Shown here: piece by piece, positions 36,276 to 45,267 of the stretch
How the letters are laid out: every line of letters begins with the position of its first letter
Numbering within the stretch: the first letter of the stretch is position 1
From: an uncultured Phycisphaerales bacterium
GTDB taxonomy: Bacteria; Planctomycetota; Phycisphaerae; Tepidisphaerales; Tepidisphaeraceae
Length of the DNA stretch: 50,577 nt
NCBI GenBank assembly: GCA_903871935.1
Contig: CAIQIQ010000092.1
Location: 1 to 50,577 of the forward strand
Direction: 5' to 3'
The notes under the pieces: generated by a model
Told to the model about the DNA's origin: nothing
The model's database searches: none
Seen by the model: the letters and a program-made list of their open reading frames with translations, nothing else
Program-made: the position numbers and the translations under genes

Positions 36276-39200
36276 TCAGCCGATGACCGCGAGCAGGTCA
36301 CGGCTGGCGATGGTGCTGCCGGGCTGGACGAGGATGTCTCTTACGGTGCCATCGTGGGGGGCGTAGACGGCGGTTTCCATCTTCATCGCCTCGATGGAGA
36401 GCAGGCGGTCGCCAGCTTTGACCGCCTGGCCTTTGGTGATGTTCACGGTGGTGACCTTGCCGGGCATGGGGGCGGGCACGTGGGTGGGATCGTCGGCGTT
36501 GGCCTTGGGGTGGCGGTGGAGGGTCATCTCGACAGAACGGTCGAGGACCTCGACTTCGCGCGGATGGCCGTTGAGTTCAAAGAAGACGGTGCGCATGCCA
36601 TCTTCGCGCAGGTCGCCGGTGGTGAGGTACTTGACGATGAGGGTCTTGCCCTTTTCCAGGTCGATGTTGACCTCTTCCAACAGGGGCAGGCCGTAGAAGA
36701 AGCAGGGGGTGGGGATGCCGCTGGTATCTTCGTAGGCCTGACGGTGCTTGTCGAAGTCGAGGAAGACCTGTGGGTACATGACGTAGCTCATGACATCCGT
36801 TTCGGAGGGGGAATGGCCGATCTTTGAGGAGAGCTCACGGGCGGTGGCGGCGAGATCTACCGGAGGCATGAACTCGCCGGGGCGGCGTTCGATCGCCTTG
36901 GCACCGGCGGCGGAGAGGATCTTGGCCTGAACGTCTTTGGGCCAACCGCCTTCGGGATGGCCGAGCTGGCCCTGCATCATCTCGACGACACTCTTGGGGT
37001 AGTTCAGCGGCCGGGGGCTGTTGCGAACATCGTCGGCGGTGAGGTTATTGGTGACCATGAACAGGGCCATATCCCCGACGACCTTGGAGGAGGGGGTCAC
37101 CTTGACGATATCGCCGAAGAGTTGGTTGACATCGGCGTAGGCGTCGGCGACTTCGTGCCAGCGATGGTCGAGGTGGAGGGAACGGGCCTGCTGGCGGAGG
37201 TTGGTGTACTGGCCGCCGGGCATTTCATGATGGTAGACGTCGGCGGAGCCGCTTCTAATACCCTCCTCGAAGGGGTAGTAGTATTCGCGGACGGATTCCC
37301 AATAGTCGCTCATGGCGTTGAGCGTGTGCAGATCGAGGGCGGTATCGCGCGGCGTATGGGCCAGGGCCGCGACGATGGAATTGAGGCAGGGCTGGCTGGT
37401 GGTGCCGGAGAGGCTGGCCAGGGCGGCATCGCAGATGTCCGCGCCGGCGTCGGCGGCGCGGAGCACGGAAGCGGCATTGATGCCGCTGGTATCGTGGGTG
37501 TGGAAGTGAATGGGGATGCCGACTTCCTGCTTCAGAGCCTTGACCAGTTCATAGGTGGCGCTGGGCTTGCACAGGCCAGCCATGTCCTTGATGGCGAGGA
37601 TGTGGGCACCCATCTTCTCAAGTTCCTTGGCCATGCGGAGATAATACTTCAGGTCGAAGCGCGGGCGGGTGGGGTCGAGGATATCGCCGGTGTAGCAGAT
37701 GGCGGCTTCGCAGATGGAGCTGGTTTCTTCGCGGACAGCGGCCATGGCGACGGCCATGTTCTTCGTCCAGTTCAGGGAGTCGAAGATGCGGAAGATGTCG
37801 ATGCCGAGGCGGGAGGAGAGCTTGATGAATTCGTGGACGACGTTGTCGGGATAGTTGGAGTAGCCAACGGCGTTGCTAGCACGCAAGAGCATCTGAAAGG
37901 GGATGTTGGGGATCTGAGTGCGGAGATCGGTGAGGCGCTCCCACGGGTCTTCCTGGAGGAAACGCATGGCGCTGTCGAAGGTGGCGCCGCCCCACATCTC
38001 GAGGGAGAAGAGATCGGGGAGGAGGCGGGAAATGGCCGGGGCGATCGCAAGCATGTCGTGGGTGCGCACGCGGGTGGCGAGAAGGGACTGATGCGCATCG
38101 CGCAGGGTGGTATCGGTGATCAGCAGAGCCTTCTGCTGCAGGATCCACTGGCAGAACTTCTCGGGGCCGAGCTGCTGCAATTTCTGGCGCAGGCCGGCGG
38201 GTGGCGGTTCGCTGCGGTTGTAGGCGGGCACCACGGGCTCGGAGAACTTGCGCTTGGGGTCGAGCTTGCCCTTCACATCGGGACGCGAGTTAACGGCGAC
38301 ATCGGCGAGGTAGAGCAGGACCTTGGTGGCGCGGTCGCGCTGAATAGCGAGGTGGAAAAGCTCGGGAGCAGAGTCGATGAACGTCGTGGTGGCGGAGCCG
38401 GAGAGGAAGGCCTGGTGGCGGACCACGTTGAGCATAAAGGGAATGTTGGTCTTTACGCCGCGGATGCGGAACTCCTGGAGGGCGCGATCCATGCGGATGG
38501 CGGCTTCTTTCTTATCGGAGCCCCAGGCGGTGACCTTCACCAGCAGGGAATCGAAGTAGGGCGTGATCACTGCGCCGGCAAAACCGTTGCCACCGTCCAG
38601 ACGCAGGCCGGCGCCGCCCGGCGAGCGGTAGGTAGAGATCTTGCCGTAGTCGGGGATGAAGGAGTTCTCCGGGTCCTCTGTGGTGACACGGCACTGGATG
38701 GCAACGCCGCGGGCTTCGATCTTGTCCTGCGGCGGGATGTTCAGAGGCGCTTCGTGCAGCTTGTGGCCCTGAGCGATGAGGATCTGGCTCTTGACAATGT
38801 CGAGGCCAGTCACCATTTCGGTGACGGTGTGCTCAACCTGGATGCGTGGATTCACTTCGATGAAGAAGTAATCGCCGGTCGCGGCGTCGACGAGAAATTC
38901 AACGGTGCCGGCATTGCGGTAGTTGACGGATCTGCATAGGGAAACGGCAGAGTCGCAGATGCGGCGGCGAAGACCCAGCGGGAGGGAGGGGGCAGGGGCG
39001 ACTTCGACGACTTTCTGGTGTCGCCGTTGAACGGAGCAATCACGTTCCCAGAGGTGGACGAGGTCGCCGTGCTGGTCGCCGAGGATCTGCACTTCGATAT
39101 GCTTCGCCTGGCCGATGTAGCGCTCGAGGAACACCTCGGGACGGCCGAAGGCGGCGCCGGCTTCGCGCTGGGCTTCGGCGACTTTGTTCGCCAGTTCACC

Positions 39201-39728
39201 TTCGTTCTGGACGACGCGCATGCCCCGGCCGCCGCCACCGAAGGAGGCCTTCACCATCAGGGGGAAACCGATTTGCCTGGCGGCTTTGGCGATCTCGGCG
39301 GGATCCACGAGAGCATCCTCGGTGCCGGGAACGGTGGGGACGTTGGCTTTCTTCGCGAGTGCCTTGGCGGCCGTCTTGTCGCCAAACATTTCAAGCTGCT
39401 CTGGGGTCGGACCGACGAAGGTGATGCCGTTGGCAGCGCAGGCGCGGGCGAGAGCGGCATTCTCGGCGAGGAAGCCGTAGCCGGGGTGCATCGCGTCGAC
39501 GCCATGTTCTTTGGCGACGGCGATGAGGTAGTCGATGTTGAGATAGCCTTTCACGGGCTCGCCGCCTTTGGCGGGGCCGATCCGGTAGGACTCATCGGCC
39601 TTGAAGCGATGCAGGGAGAAGCGGTCTTCCTGGCTATAGACGGCGACGGTGCGCAGGCCCAATTCGGTGGCAGCGCGGAGGACGCGGATGGCGATCTCAG
39701 AACGATTGGCGACGAGCAACGTTTTCAT
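36276..39728 (-). CDS. pyc: pyruvate carboxylase
   Basis: This biotin enzyme makes oxaloacetate from pyruvate and bicarbonate. Its 1150 residues have the complete single-chain layout. The biotin carboxylase domain comes first (about 1-450), with KASFGGGGRGMRVV, FIEVNPRIQVEHTVTE and ERDCSVQRRHQKVVE. The carboxyltransferase domain follows (about 530-800), with LLITDTTLRDAHQSLLATR, EMWGGATFDSAMRF and THDTSGINAAS. A tetramerisation region comes next, then the carrier domain with the biotinylated lysine K1116 in EAMKMET near the end. The start MKTLLVANRSEIAIRVL is the usual one. It stands alone, with a methyltransferase gene divergent 110 bases away. The role is anaplerosis and gluconeogenesis. 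Confidence 0.97.
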   Translation of the reverse strand: MKTLLVANRSEIAIRVLRAATELGLRTVAVYSQEDRFSLHRFKADESYRIGPAKGGEPVKGYLNIDYLIAVAKEHGVDAMHPGYGFLAENAALARACAANGITFVGPTPEQLEMFGDKTAAKALAKKANVPTVPGTEDALVDPAEIAKAARQIGFPLMVKASFGGGGRGMRVVQNEGELANKVAEAQREAGAAFGRPEVFLERYIGQAKHIEVQILGDQHGDLVHLWERDCSVQRRHQKVVEVAPAPSLPLGLRRRICDSAVSLCRSVNYRNAGTVEFLVDAATGDYFFIEVNPRIQVEHTVTEMVTGLDIVKSQILIAQGHKLHEAPLNIPPQDKIEARGVAIQCRVTTEDPENSFIPDYGKISTYRSPGGAGLRLDGGNGFAGAVITPYFDSLLVKVTAWGSDKKEAAIRMDRALQEFRIRGVKTNIPFMLNVVRHQAFLSGSATTTFIDSAPELFHLAIQRDRATKVLLYLADVAVNSRPDVKGKLDPKRKFSEPVVPAYNRSEPPPAGLRQKLQQLGPEKFCQWILQQKALLITDTTLRDAHQSLLATRVRTHDMLAIAPAISRLLPDLFSLEMWGGATFDSAMRFLQEDPWERLTDLRTQIPNIPFQMLLRASNAVGYSNYPDNVVHEFIKLSSRLGIDIFRIFDSLNWTKNMAVAMAAVREETSSICEAAICYTGDILDPTRPRFDLKYYLRMAKELEKMGAHILAIKDMAGLCKPSATYELVKALKQEVGIPIHFHTHDTSGINAASVLRAADAGADICDAALASLSGTTSQPCLNSIVAALAHTPRDTALDLHTLNAMSDYWESVREYYYPFEEGIRSGSADVYHHEMPGGQYTNLRQQARSLHLDHRWHEVADAYADVNQLFGDIVKVTPSSKVVGDMALFMVTNNLTADDVRNSPRPLNYPKSVVEMMQGQLGHPEGGWPKDVQAKILSAAGAKAIERRPGEFMPPVDLAATARELSSKIGHSPSETDVMSYVMYPQVFLDFDKHRQAYEDTSGIPTPCFFYGLPLLEEVNIDLEKGKTLIVKYLTTGDLREDGMRTVFFELNGHPREVEVLDRSVEMTLHRHPKANADDPTHVPAPMPGKVTTVNITKGQAVKAGDRLLSIEAMKMETAVYAPHDGTVRDILVQPGSTIASRDLLAVIG

Positions 39729-39838
39729 AGTGAAAGCGGTCCTGCATCAACAGCATAGGGATGTCCTATGAGATTCTGTGGGAACTATAGCACTCGCAAA
39801 GGTCGCGGGCGTGCTTGAGCAGGCGAGGTGGTTGCGTC

Positions 39839-40603
39839 ATGCGGCAAGCAATGCTAAATCATCCGGGCATGGCAGAGTTTGACGTGATGGCGGAGGCGTA
39901 TGATGCGATGATCAACTGGGAGCGGCGGCTGGCGAATGAGACGCCGCTGCTGCGGTGGGTGATTGAGCAGGCGAGGGCAAAGAGTGTGCTGGATGCAGCG
40001 TGCGGCACCGGAAGACATGCGGCGATGCTTGCCTCGTGGGGGTTGCGGGTGCAGGGGGCTGATCTGAGCGCGGAAATGATCGAGTGGTGCCGGGGGCGGC
40101 ATGGGGAGGGAAAGACGGGGATGCTCTCGTGGGCCCAGCGGAGTTTCACGGAGAAGGCGCCTGAGCCCTGGGATGTGGTGATCTGCACGGGCAATTCGCT
40201 GGCCCTGGCGGGGAAGTTGGGTGTGATCGAGCAGGGGATCAAGGCGATGGCGGAGAGTGCCACGCGGGCGCTGATGCTGCATGTGGTTAATATCTATGGC
40301 CGGCCGGATGGGCCGGTTGTGTGGGACAAGAGCATGCGGGTGCGGCTTAAAGGTGGCGAGCATCTGCTGCAGAAGGGGATTCATCGCTGCGCCGGCCGGG
40401 GATATGTGGACTTTGTCCTGACATCCTTGCAGTCGTTTGAGGTGACGACCCGGTGTGCGGAGTTTGTGGGACTGCGGCGGAATTGGCTGGAGGAGCAATT
40501 GCGGGGGAATGGGTTTTCGCGGGTGCAGTGCTTCGGCGGGTATGGGCGGCAGGAGTTTGATGAGGGGAAGAGTGGAGATCTGATTGTGATCGGTATAAGG
40601 TAG
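39839..40603 (+). CDS. class I SAM-dependent methyltransferase
   Basis: This 254-residue protein has a Rossmann methyltransferase core. Motif I is VLDAACGTGRHAAML, preceded by the helix WVIEQARAKS. Motif II follows with VQGADLSAEMIEW, and motif IV-like WDVVICTGNSLALAG comes later. The start is ATG 39839 with GAGG ten bases upstream; another ATG at 39869 gives the shorter MAEFDVMAEAYD. The C-terminal third has a beta-rich section and a final IVIGIR strand, typical of small-molecule methyltransferases of the type 11/25 groups. The substrate is unknown. It is divergent from pyc and 49 bases ahead of gatC, with no functional link evident. Confidence 0.8.
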   Translation: MRQAMLNHPGMAEFDVMAEAYDAMINWERRLANETPLLRWVIEQARAKSVLDAACGTGRHAAMLASWGLRVQGADLSAEMIEWCRGRHGEGKTGMLSWAQRSFTEKAPEPWDVVICTGNSLALAGKLGVIEQGIKAMAESATRALMLHVVNIYGRPDGPVVWDKSMRVRLKGGEHLLQKGIHRCAGRGYVDFVLTSLQSFEVTTRCAEFVGLRRNWLEEQLRGNGFSRVQCFGGYGRQEFDEGKSGDLIVIGIR

Positions 40604-40652
40604 ACGGCCACTTTGTCTTTGGTGGGGGGATGGGGTACAAATCGGCGGCAGT

Positions 40653-40970
40653 ATGGCCGAGAAAACGATTACCATCGACGATGTGCGGCATGTGGCGAAA
40701 CTTGCCCGGCTGCACCTGAACGCGGACGAGTTGGCGCGGTTTACGCTCCAGCTTGGGGGCATTTTGCATTACGTGGAGAAGCTATCGGAGCTTGACGTCA
40801 CGGGCGTTGAGCCGATGGCACATGCGCTGCCGATCAGCAATGTGCTGCGGGAAGATGTGGCGGAAGAGTCGTTGCCGGTGGAGAAAGTTCTGGCCAACGC
40901 CCCAGCGCGCGATGGGGATTTCTTCTCGGTGCCGAAGGTGATCGGCGGCGATGAAGATTCGGCGGGGTAA
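40653..40970 (+). CDS. gatC: Asp-tRNA(Asn)/Glu-tRNA(Gln) amidotransferase subunit C
   Basis: GatC is the small scaffold of the GatCAB amidotransferase that converts mischarged Glu-tRNA(Gln) and Asp-tRNA(Asn). The 105-residue length and sequence fit: ITIDDVRHVAKLARLHLNAD at the N-terminus, ILHYVEKLSELDVTGVEPMA, then LREDVAEESL and the C-terminal FFSVPKVI. gatA follows 63 bases later. gatB is not in the window. Confidence 0.94.
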   Translation: MAEKTITIDDVRHVAKLARLHLNADELARFTLQLGGILHYVEKLSELDVTGVEPMAHALPISNVLREDVAEESLPVEKVLANAPARDGDFFSVPKVIGGDEDSAG

Positions 40971-40990
40971 GGATGCGGCTTTCGAGTTAA

Positions 40991-41033
40991 GCACGAAGAC
41001 CGAAGATGCGAAGAAACGAAGGACCACCAAGAC
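40991..41033 (+). repeat. CGAAG dispersed repeat supplying the gatA ribosome-binding region
   Basis: The spacer reads GCACGAAGAC-CGAAGATGCG-AAGAAACGAAGGACCACCAA and ends at the gatA start codon. It is the CGAAG-type low-complexity repeat also seen at 50211-50244. The GAAGGA inside it, about 10 bases before ATG 41034, looks like the gatA ribosome binding site. Confidence 0.65.
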
Positions 41034-42494
41034 ATGCTGGCGTTTGACACGGTTGTGGCGGCACGAGATGCGATCCGGGCGAAGAAGGTCTCGGCAGTTG
41101 AGCTTGCGCGGCAGTCGCTGGACCGGATTGCCAAAGTGGATCCGAAGGTGAGGGCGTTTAACAGCGTCTATCCGGAAGTGGCTCTGCAGATGGCGCGGGA
41201 AGTGGATGAGGGGAAGCGCAGCGGGCCGCTCGCGGGTGTGCCGATAGCCTTGAAGGACAATTTGTGCACGACGTTTGGCACTACGACCTGCTCGTCGAGA
41301 ATGCTGGCGAATTTTCATGCTCCATATACTGCGACGATTGTGCAGAAGCTGGAGGCGGCCGGGGCGGTGTTTGTGGGCAAAACGAATCTTGATGAATTCG
41401 CGATGGGCTCATCGACGGAGAACAGCGCCACGCACACAACGCGAAATCCGTGGGATATGGAGCGGGTGCCAGGCGGGTCTTCGGGCGGTTCGGCGGCAGC
41501 CCTGGCGGCCGGGATGTGCTGCGCTTCGGTGGGATCGGATACCGGCGGGTCGATCCGGCAGCCGGCGGCGCTGTGCGGGGTGGCCGGGCTTAAGCCGACC
41601 TATGGGCGGGTCAGCCGGTATGGGCTGGTGGCGTTTGCATCATCCCTAGATCAGATCGGGCCGTTCACGTGGAACATGGCGGACATGGCGACGATGATGG
41701 AGGTGATCTCGGGGCACGATCGCCGCGATGCCACCAGCGTCAATGAGCCGGTGCCGCAGTATTCGACGGAGGTGGGTAAGCCGCTGGCCGGACTGCGGAT
41801 CGGGATCGCGAAAGAATTTCAGCTTGCCGCCGGGATAGATTCGGCCGTGAGCAAAGCGGTAAGCGAAGCGATCGATGTTTACCGCAAGCTGGGCGCGAGC
41901 GTGGTTGATGTCTCGCTGCCGCATACCGACTATGGCATCGCGGCATATTATGTGATCGCCCCGTGCGAGGCCTCCAGTAACCTGGCGCGGTATGACGGTG
42001 TCCACTTTGGCCATCGAACCAGTGAGAAGGTGAGCGACATTGTCGAACTGTTCTCGCGTTCGCGCGCGGAAGGGTTTGGCGATGAAGTTAAGCGGCGAAT
42101 CATGATTGGCACCTATGCCCTGTCGAGCGGGTACTACGATGCCTATTACGTGCGGGCGCTGAAGGTTCGCACGCTGATCAAGCGGGACTTCGATCAGGCG
42201 TTTGAGAAGTGCGATGTGATTGCGTGTCCGACATCGCCAACGCCCGCGTTCAAGGTTGGCGAGAAGAGCGGCGATCCGCTGTCGATGTATTTATGCGATG
42301 TTTTCACGGTGACGTGCAACATCGCCGGGATAGCGGGGCTGAGCATTCCGTGCGGGTTTGCCGGCGTGACCAAGCCGCTGCCGATTGGGCTGCAGCTTCT
42401 TGGGCCGGCATTCAGCGAAACCAGGCTGCTGCAGGTGGCCGGTATGTACCAGAGGGCGACCGATTGGCATCAGCGCCGGCCGAATGTGGCATAA
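41034..42494 (+). CDS. gatA: Asp-tRNA(Asn)/Glu-tRNA(Gln) amidotransferase subunit A
   Basis: GatA is the amidase subunit that releases ammonia from glutamine for the transamidation. The 486-residue length is typical. The amidase Ser-cisSer-Lys triad is visible: K74 in [13 protein letters not shown]149 in [15 protein letters not shown], and S173 in [14 protein letters not shown]. The C-terminal [20 protein letters not shown] is also conserved. It follows gatC on the same strand, with a repeat-derived spacer between them. With no gatB next door, the third subunit must be encoded elsewhere. Confidence 0.96.
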   Translation: MLAFDTVVAARDAIRAKKVSAVELARQSLDRIAKVDPKVRAFNSVYPEVALQMAREVDEGKRSGPLAGVPIALKDNLCTTFGTTTCSSRMLANFHAPYTATIVQKLEAAGAVFVGKTNLDEFAMGSSTENSATHTTRNPWDMERVPGGSSGGSAAALAAGMCCASVGSDTGGSIRQPAALCGVAGLKPTYGRVSRYGLVAFASSLDQIGPFTWNMADMATMMEVISGHDRRDATSVNEPVPQYSTEVGKPLAGLRIGIAKEFQLAAGIDSAVSKAVSEAIDVYRKLGASVVDVSLPHTDYGIAAYYVIAPCEASSNLARYDGVHFGHRTSEKVSDIVELFSRSRAEGFGDEVKRRIMIGTYALSSGYYDAYYVRALKVRTLIKRDFDQAFEKCDVIACPTSPTPAFKVGEKSGDPLSMYLCDVFTVTCNIAGIAGLSIPCGFAGVTKPLPIGLQLLGPAFSETRLLQVAGMYQRATDWHQRRPNVA

Positions 42495-42640
42495 GTAGTT
42501 ATTGTACAATGGCTTAGGATTTCACGCGAAGTTATGGCGTGCGATGCCGGGATGCTAATACCACATTCCATGGGGGATAGCGATCACGCTGGGGCACTAC
42601 ATTTTGCGTTTGCCCCCGCGATTGGGTACCTTCTAGACTG

Positions 42641-43261
42641 ATGCGCTGCCCCTTTTGCTATGCGGAGAAAGATCATCTGAAGGTGATTGACTCGCGAACC
42701 TGCGAGGGTGGGCGGGCTGTGCGCCGGCGTCGGCAATGTCTGAAGTGCGAGAAACGGTTTACCACCTACGAGCGGGTTGAGGAACAGATTAAGCTGGTGG
42801 TGGTAAAACGGGATGGCCGGCGTGTGCCATGGGATAGGAATAAGATACTGACCGGGCTGGAGCGGGCGAGTTTTAAGCGCGCGGTGCCCGAGAGCGAACT
42901 GCAGCGGATTGCGGACGAAGTGGAAGAGGAAGTCTATCGCAACCACGAGCGCGAGGTGTCAAGCCAGGTGATCGGCCAGGCGGTGATCCAGCGCTTGCGG
43001 AGGATTGATCAGGTTGCCTATGTGCGGTTTGCCAGTGTTTATCACCAGTTTGGCACATTGGAGGAAATGATCGAAGAAGCGCGGCGGGTTATTGCGGCAC
43101 GGCGCTACGACGTGCCGGGGCAGGGACGATTATTTGGGGATGAGCAGGCGGCGGCGTCGGAAAATCATGATCGGCCTGTGGGCAACGGCACCAGGGCCAG
43201 GCGGACTGATGGGGACAAAGGCGGCAGCCGGCCGCCAGGATTGAACGCGGAGATCGCATGA
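42641..43261 (+). CDS. nrdR: transcriptional repressor NrdR
   Basis: NrdR senses ATP/dATP and represses ribonucleotide reductase genes. The N-terminal zinc ribbon has C3, C6, C33 and C36 (MRCPFC and RQCLKC). The ATP-cone domain follows at about 49-139, with KRDGRRVPWDRNKILTGLER and VAYVRFASVYHQF. The protein has 206 residues; typical NrdR ends near 150-160, so about 50 extra, low-complexity polar residues form a tail (ENHDRPVGNGTRARRTDGDK). Its stop overlaps the start of the FlgI-like lipoprotein gene by four bases (ATGA). No NrdR box is apparent nearby. Confidence 0.93.
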   Translation: MRCPFCYAEKDHLKVIDSRTCEGGRAVRRRRQCLKCEKRFTTYERVEEQIKLVVVKRDGRRVPWDRNKILTGLERASFKRAVPESELQRIADEVEEEVYRNHEREVSSQVIGQAVIQRLRRIDQVAYVRFASVYHQFGTLEEMIEEARRVIAARRYDVPGQGRLFGDEQAAASENHDRPVGNGTRARRTDGDKGGSRPPGLNAEIA

Positions 43262-45207
43262 CTGTGATTTCAAGTGTAACGTCAAGGTTGCTTCTGACAT
43301 GCATCGCAGGGATGGCGCTGGTAATGCTTGCGGGGTGCACCGAAACGGGTCGTCCTTCCACAACGATGCCGGTTTCGCGCTATCAAAGCCAGGGGTTGCG
43401 CAAGGTTCCGGAGTATCTGCAGGGGACGATCTACGAGCGTGCGGATGTACGTGAGACCACTGCGTACGCGGTGTCGGGGTATGGACTGGTTGCGGGGCTT
43501 CGCGGCACGGGTGATAACAGCGCGATTCCACAACTGGTTCGCGAATACATGATAAAGGAAATGCGCCGCGGCGGGTTTGGCAGCGAGAATATGGGGACGC
43601 AGGATACGGGGCCAGAGACGATTCTGCGCGATAATCGATTTGCCGTGGTGCGCGTGGATGGATTGATACCACCAGGAGCTCGCGAGGAAAGCCGGTTTGA
43701 CGTCTACGTTTCGGCGCTGGATGAGAGCTACACCAAGAGCCTGTCACATGGGCTGCTTTATATGATGGATCTTCGGATCATGGGGGCTAATCCGCGTAAT
43801 CCCGGCGGCAGTGTGAATACCAAAGCGGTGGCGACCGGTCCGGTGTTTGTCAATCCCGCGTATGCGCTGCTTTCAGGTGAATCATTGGATGCACAGGCAC
43901 AGGCGAGCCTGCGCTTCGGCATGGTGATGGATGGCGCTGTCTGCAAGATCGATAACCCGCTGATGATCCGAGTTCGGGATCCGCAGTTCAGCACGACGCG
44001 GGCGTTGGAACGCCGGATCAACGAGCGTTTCCAGAGCGTTGCGGACAAGACCAACGCGGTTGGCCAGCTTGCCATGGCGTCGGCTCAGGATGAGGCTACC
44101 GTGAGGGTGTATGTTCCCCGGTCATACAACGGTGATTGGGAGCATTTTGCCGGTGTGGTCCGACATCTGTATCTGAAGGGCGATCCGGGCTACCTCGCGC
44201 AAATGGCGCAGAAACTGGCTGATGCGGCCGAGCAGCCTGATGCGCCGCTGGAAAACATCTCGTTTGCTCTGGAGGGCATTGGCCCCTCCGCCCGGGCGGT
44301 GCTCTCGAAGATGATGAAGAGCCCGAAGCAGGACGTGGCATATGCGGCAGCGCGGGCGGCGGCGTTCGTCAGCGATGATCCGGCGGAGCCAAGGGATGTG
44401 CTGTTGAAGATGGCGAAGACTCCAAACCACCCGTTCCGCATCAATGCTGTGCGCACACTTGCGTCGATGCCGAATTCGCCGGAGACGAATACGGCAGTGC
44501 GGCAACTGATCAACAGCGATAACAACTATGCCCGAATCGAGGCATATAAGGCACTGGCGCGAAACCATGATCCTGCAGTGATTACCCCGACAGTGAACCC
44601 GACAGTACAGGAAAAATTCGCTCTGGATATTCTGCCGTCCAGTGGTGCGCCACTGATCTATGCCACTCGGCGGGGACTGCCGAGAATAGCGATGTTTGGG
44701 ACGCGGCAGTCGATGGTTACACCGGTTACGTTTTCGGCACTCGACGCCCGGTTGACGCTGACGGCTGACAAGGCTGACGGATCGGTAACGATTTATTACC
44801 GGTCTCAGGCGGCATCCGGCGATCGCGTCACAGGAGTAATCCGGCAGGAATCACGGTCGGACCTGGCGAATATTCTGGCGAGGCTTGGAGGTGAAGCAGG
44901 ACCCGACGAAAAGCGGTTTGATTTCAGTTATTCCGATATCGTGGCGCTGCTGCAGTCGATGCACCAGCAGGGGAAACTCGTCGGCAAGGCAATGGATGGG
45001 ACGGAAGTGCCCATTACACTGGTGATTGAGGAAGATACCGGTCCGACGCGCGACGACATTCTGTCGGCCCCGCGGATCCCCGAGACAGAGCGAATGGAGT
45101 CCGAAGGCCAGGAGATGATGGCGCCGCAGATCCCGGATACCGAGGCGCCGGCAACATCGCCGGCGGTACCGGTGACCGGTCCGGCGAAGAACGGTCGGGC
45201 GAACTAG
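43258..45207 (+). CDS. FlgI-like lipoprotein with HEAT-type repeats
   Basis: The N-terminus is a lipoprotein signal ending LAGC, with C27 as the lipidated residue. Residues 60-215 or so resemble the flagellar P-ring protein FlgI: AVSGYGLVAGLRGTGDNS, then FAVVRVDGLIPPGAREESRF, DVYVSALDESYTKSLSHGLL, and ATGPVFVNPAYAL. Residues near 330-450 look like HEAT repeats (VLSKMMKSPKQDVAYAAARA, LLKMAKTPNHPFRINAVRTL, LINSDNNYARIEAYKALARN). The C-terminal 80 residues are proline-rich. True FlgI is a periplasmic ring protein, not a lipoprotein, and lacks HEAT repeats. No other flagellar gene is nearby. The role is open; an envelope ring or pore part is possible. It is co-translated with nrdR. Confidence 0.75.
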   Translation: MTVISSVTSRLLLTCIAGMALVMLAGCTETGRPSTTMPVSRYQSQGLRKVPEYLQGTIYERADVRETTAYAVSGYGLVAGLRGTGDNSAIPQLVREYMIKEMRRGGFGSENMGTQDTGPETILRDNRFAVVRVDGLIPPGAREESRFDVYVSALDESYTKSLSHGLLYMMDLRIMGANPRNPGGSVNTKAVATGPVFVNPAYALLSGESLDAQAQASLRFGMVMDGAVCKIDNPLMIRVRDPQFSTTRALERRINERFQSVADKTNAVGQLAMASAQDEATVRVYVPRSYNGDWEHFAGVVRHLYLKGDPGYLAQMAQKLADAAEQPDAPLENISFALEGIGPSARAVLSKMMKSPKQDVAYAAARAAAFVSDDPAEPRDVLLKMAKTPNHPFRINAVRTLASMPNSPETNTAVRQLINSDNNYARIEAYKALARNHDPAVITPTVNPTVQEKFALDILPSSGAPLIYATRRGLPRIAMFGTRQSMVTPVTFSALDARLTLTADKADGSVTIYYRSQAASGDRVTGVIRQESRSDLANILARLGGEAGPDEKRFDFSYSDIVALLQSMHQQGKLVGKAMDGTEVPITLVIEEDTGPTRDDILSAPRIPETERMESEGQEMMAPQIPDTEAPATSPAVPVTGPAKNGRAN

Positions 45208-45267
45208 CAATGATGCCGGCCGGAGTGAAGTGTGTTGCGTGGTGGATGGTCAGGGAGGACCTGGCGG

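Noticed and set aside
36957..38939. 660-residue open frame opposite pyruvate carboxylase
   Set aside because: It is a shadow of the GC-rich pyc coding frame; its glycine/valine/aspartate-rich composition is typical of antisense frames.
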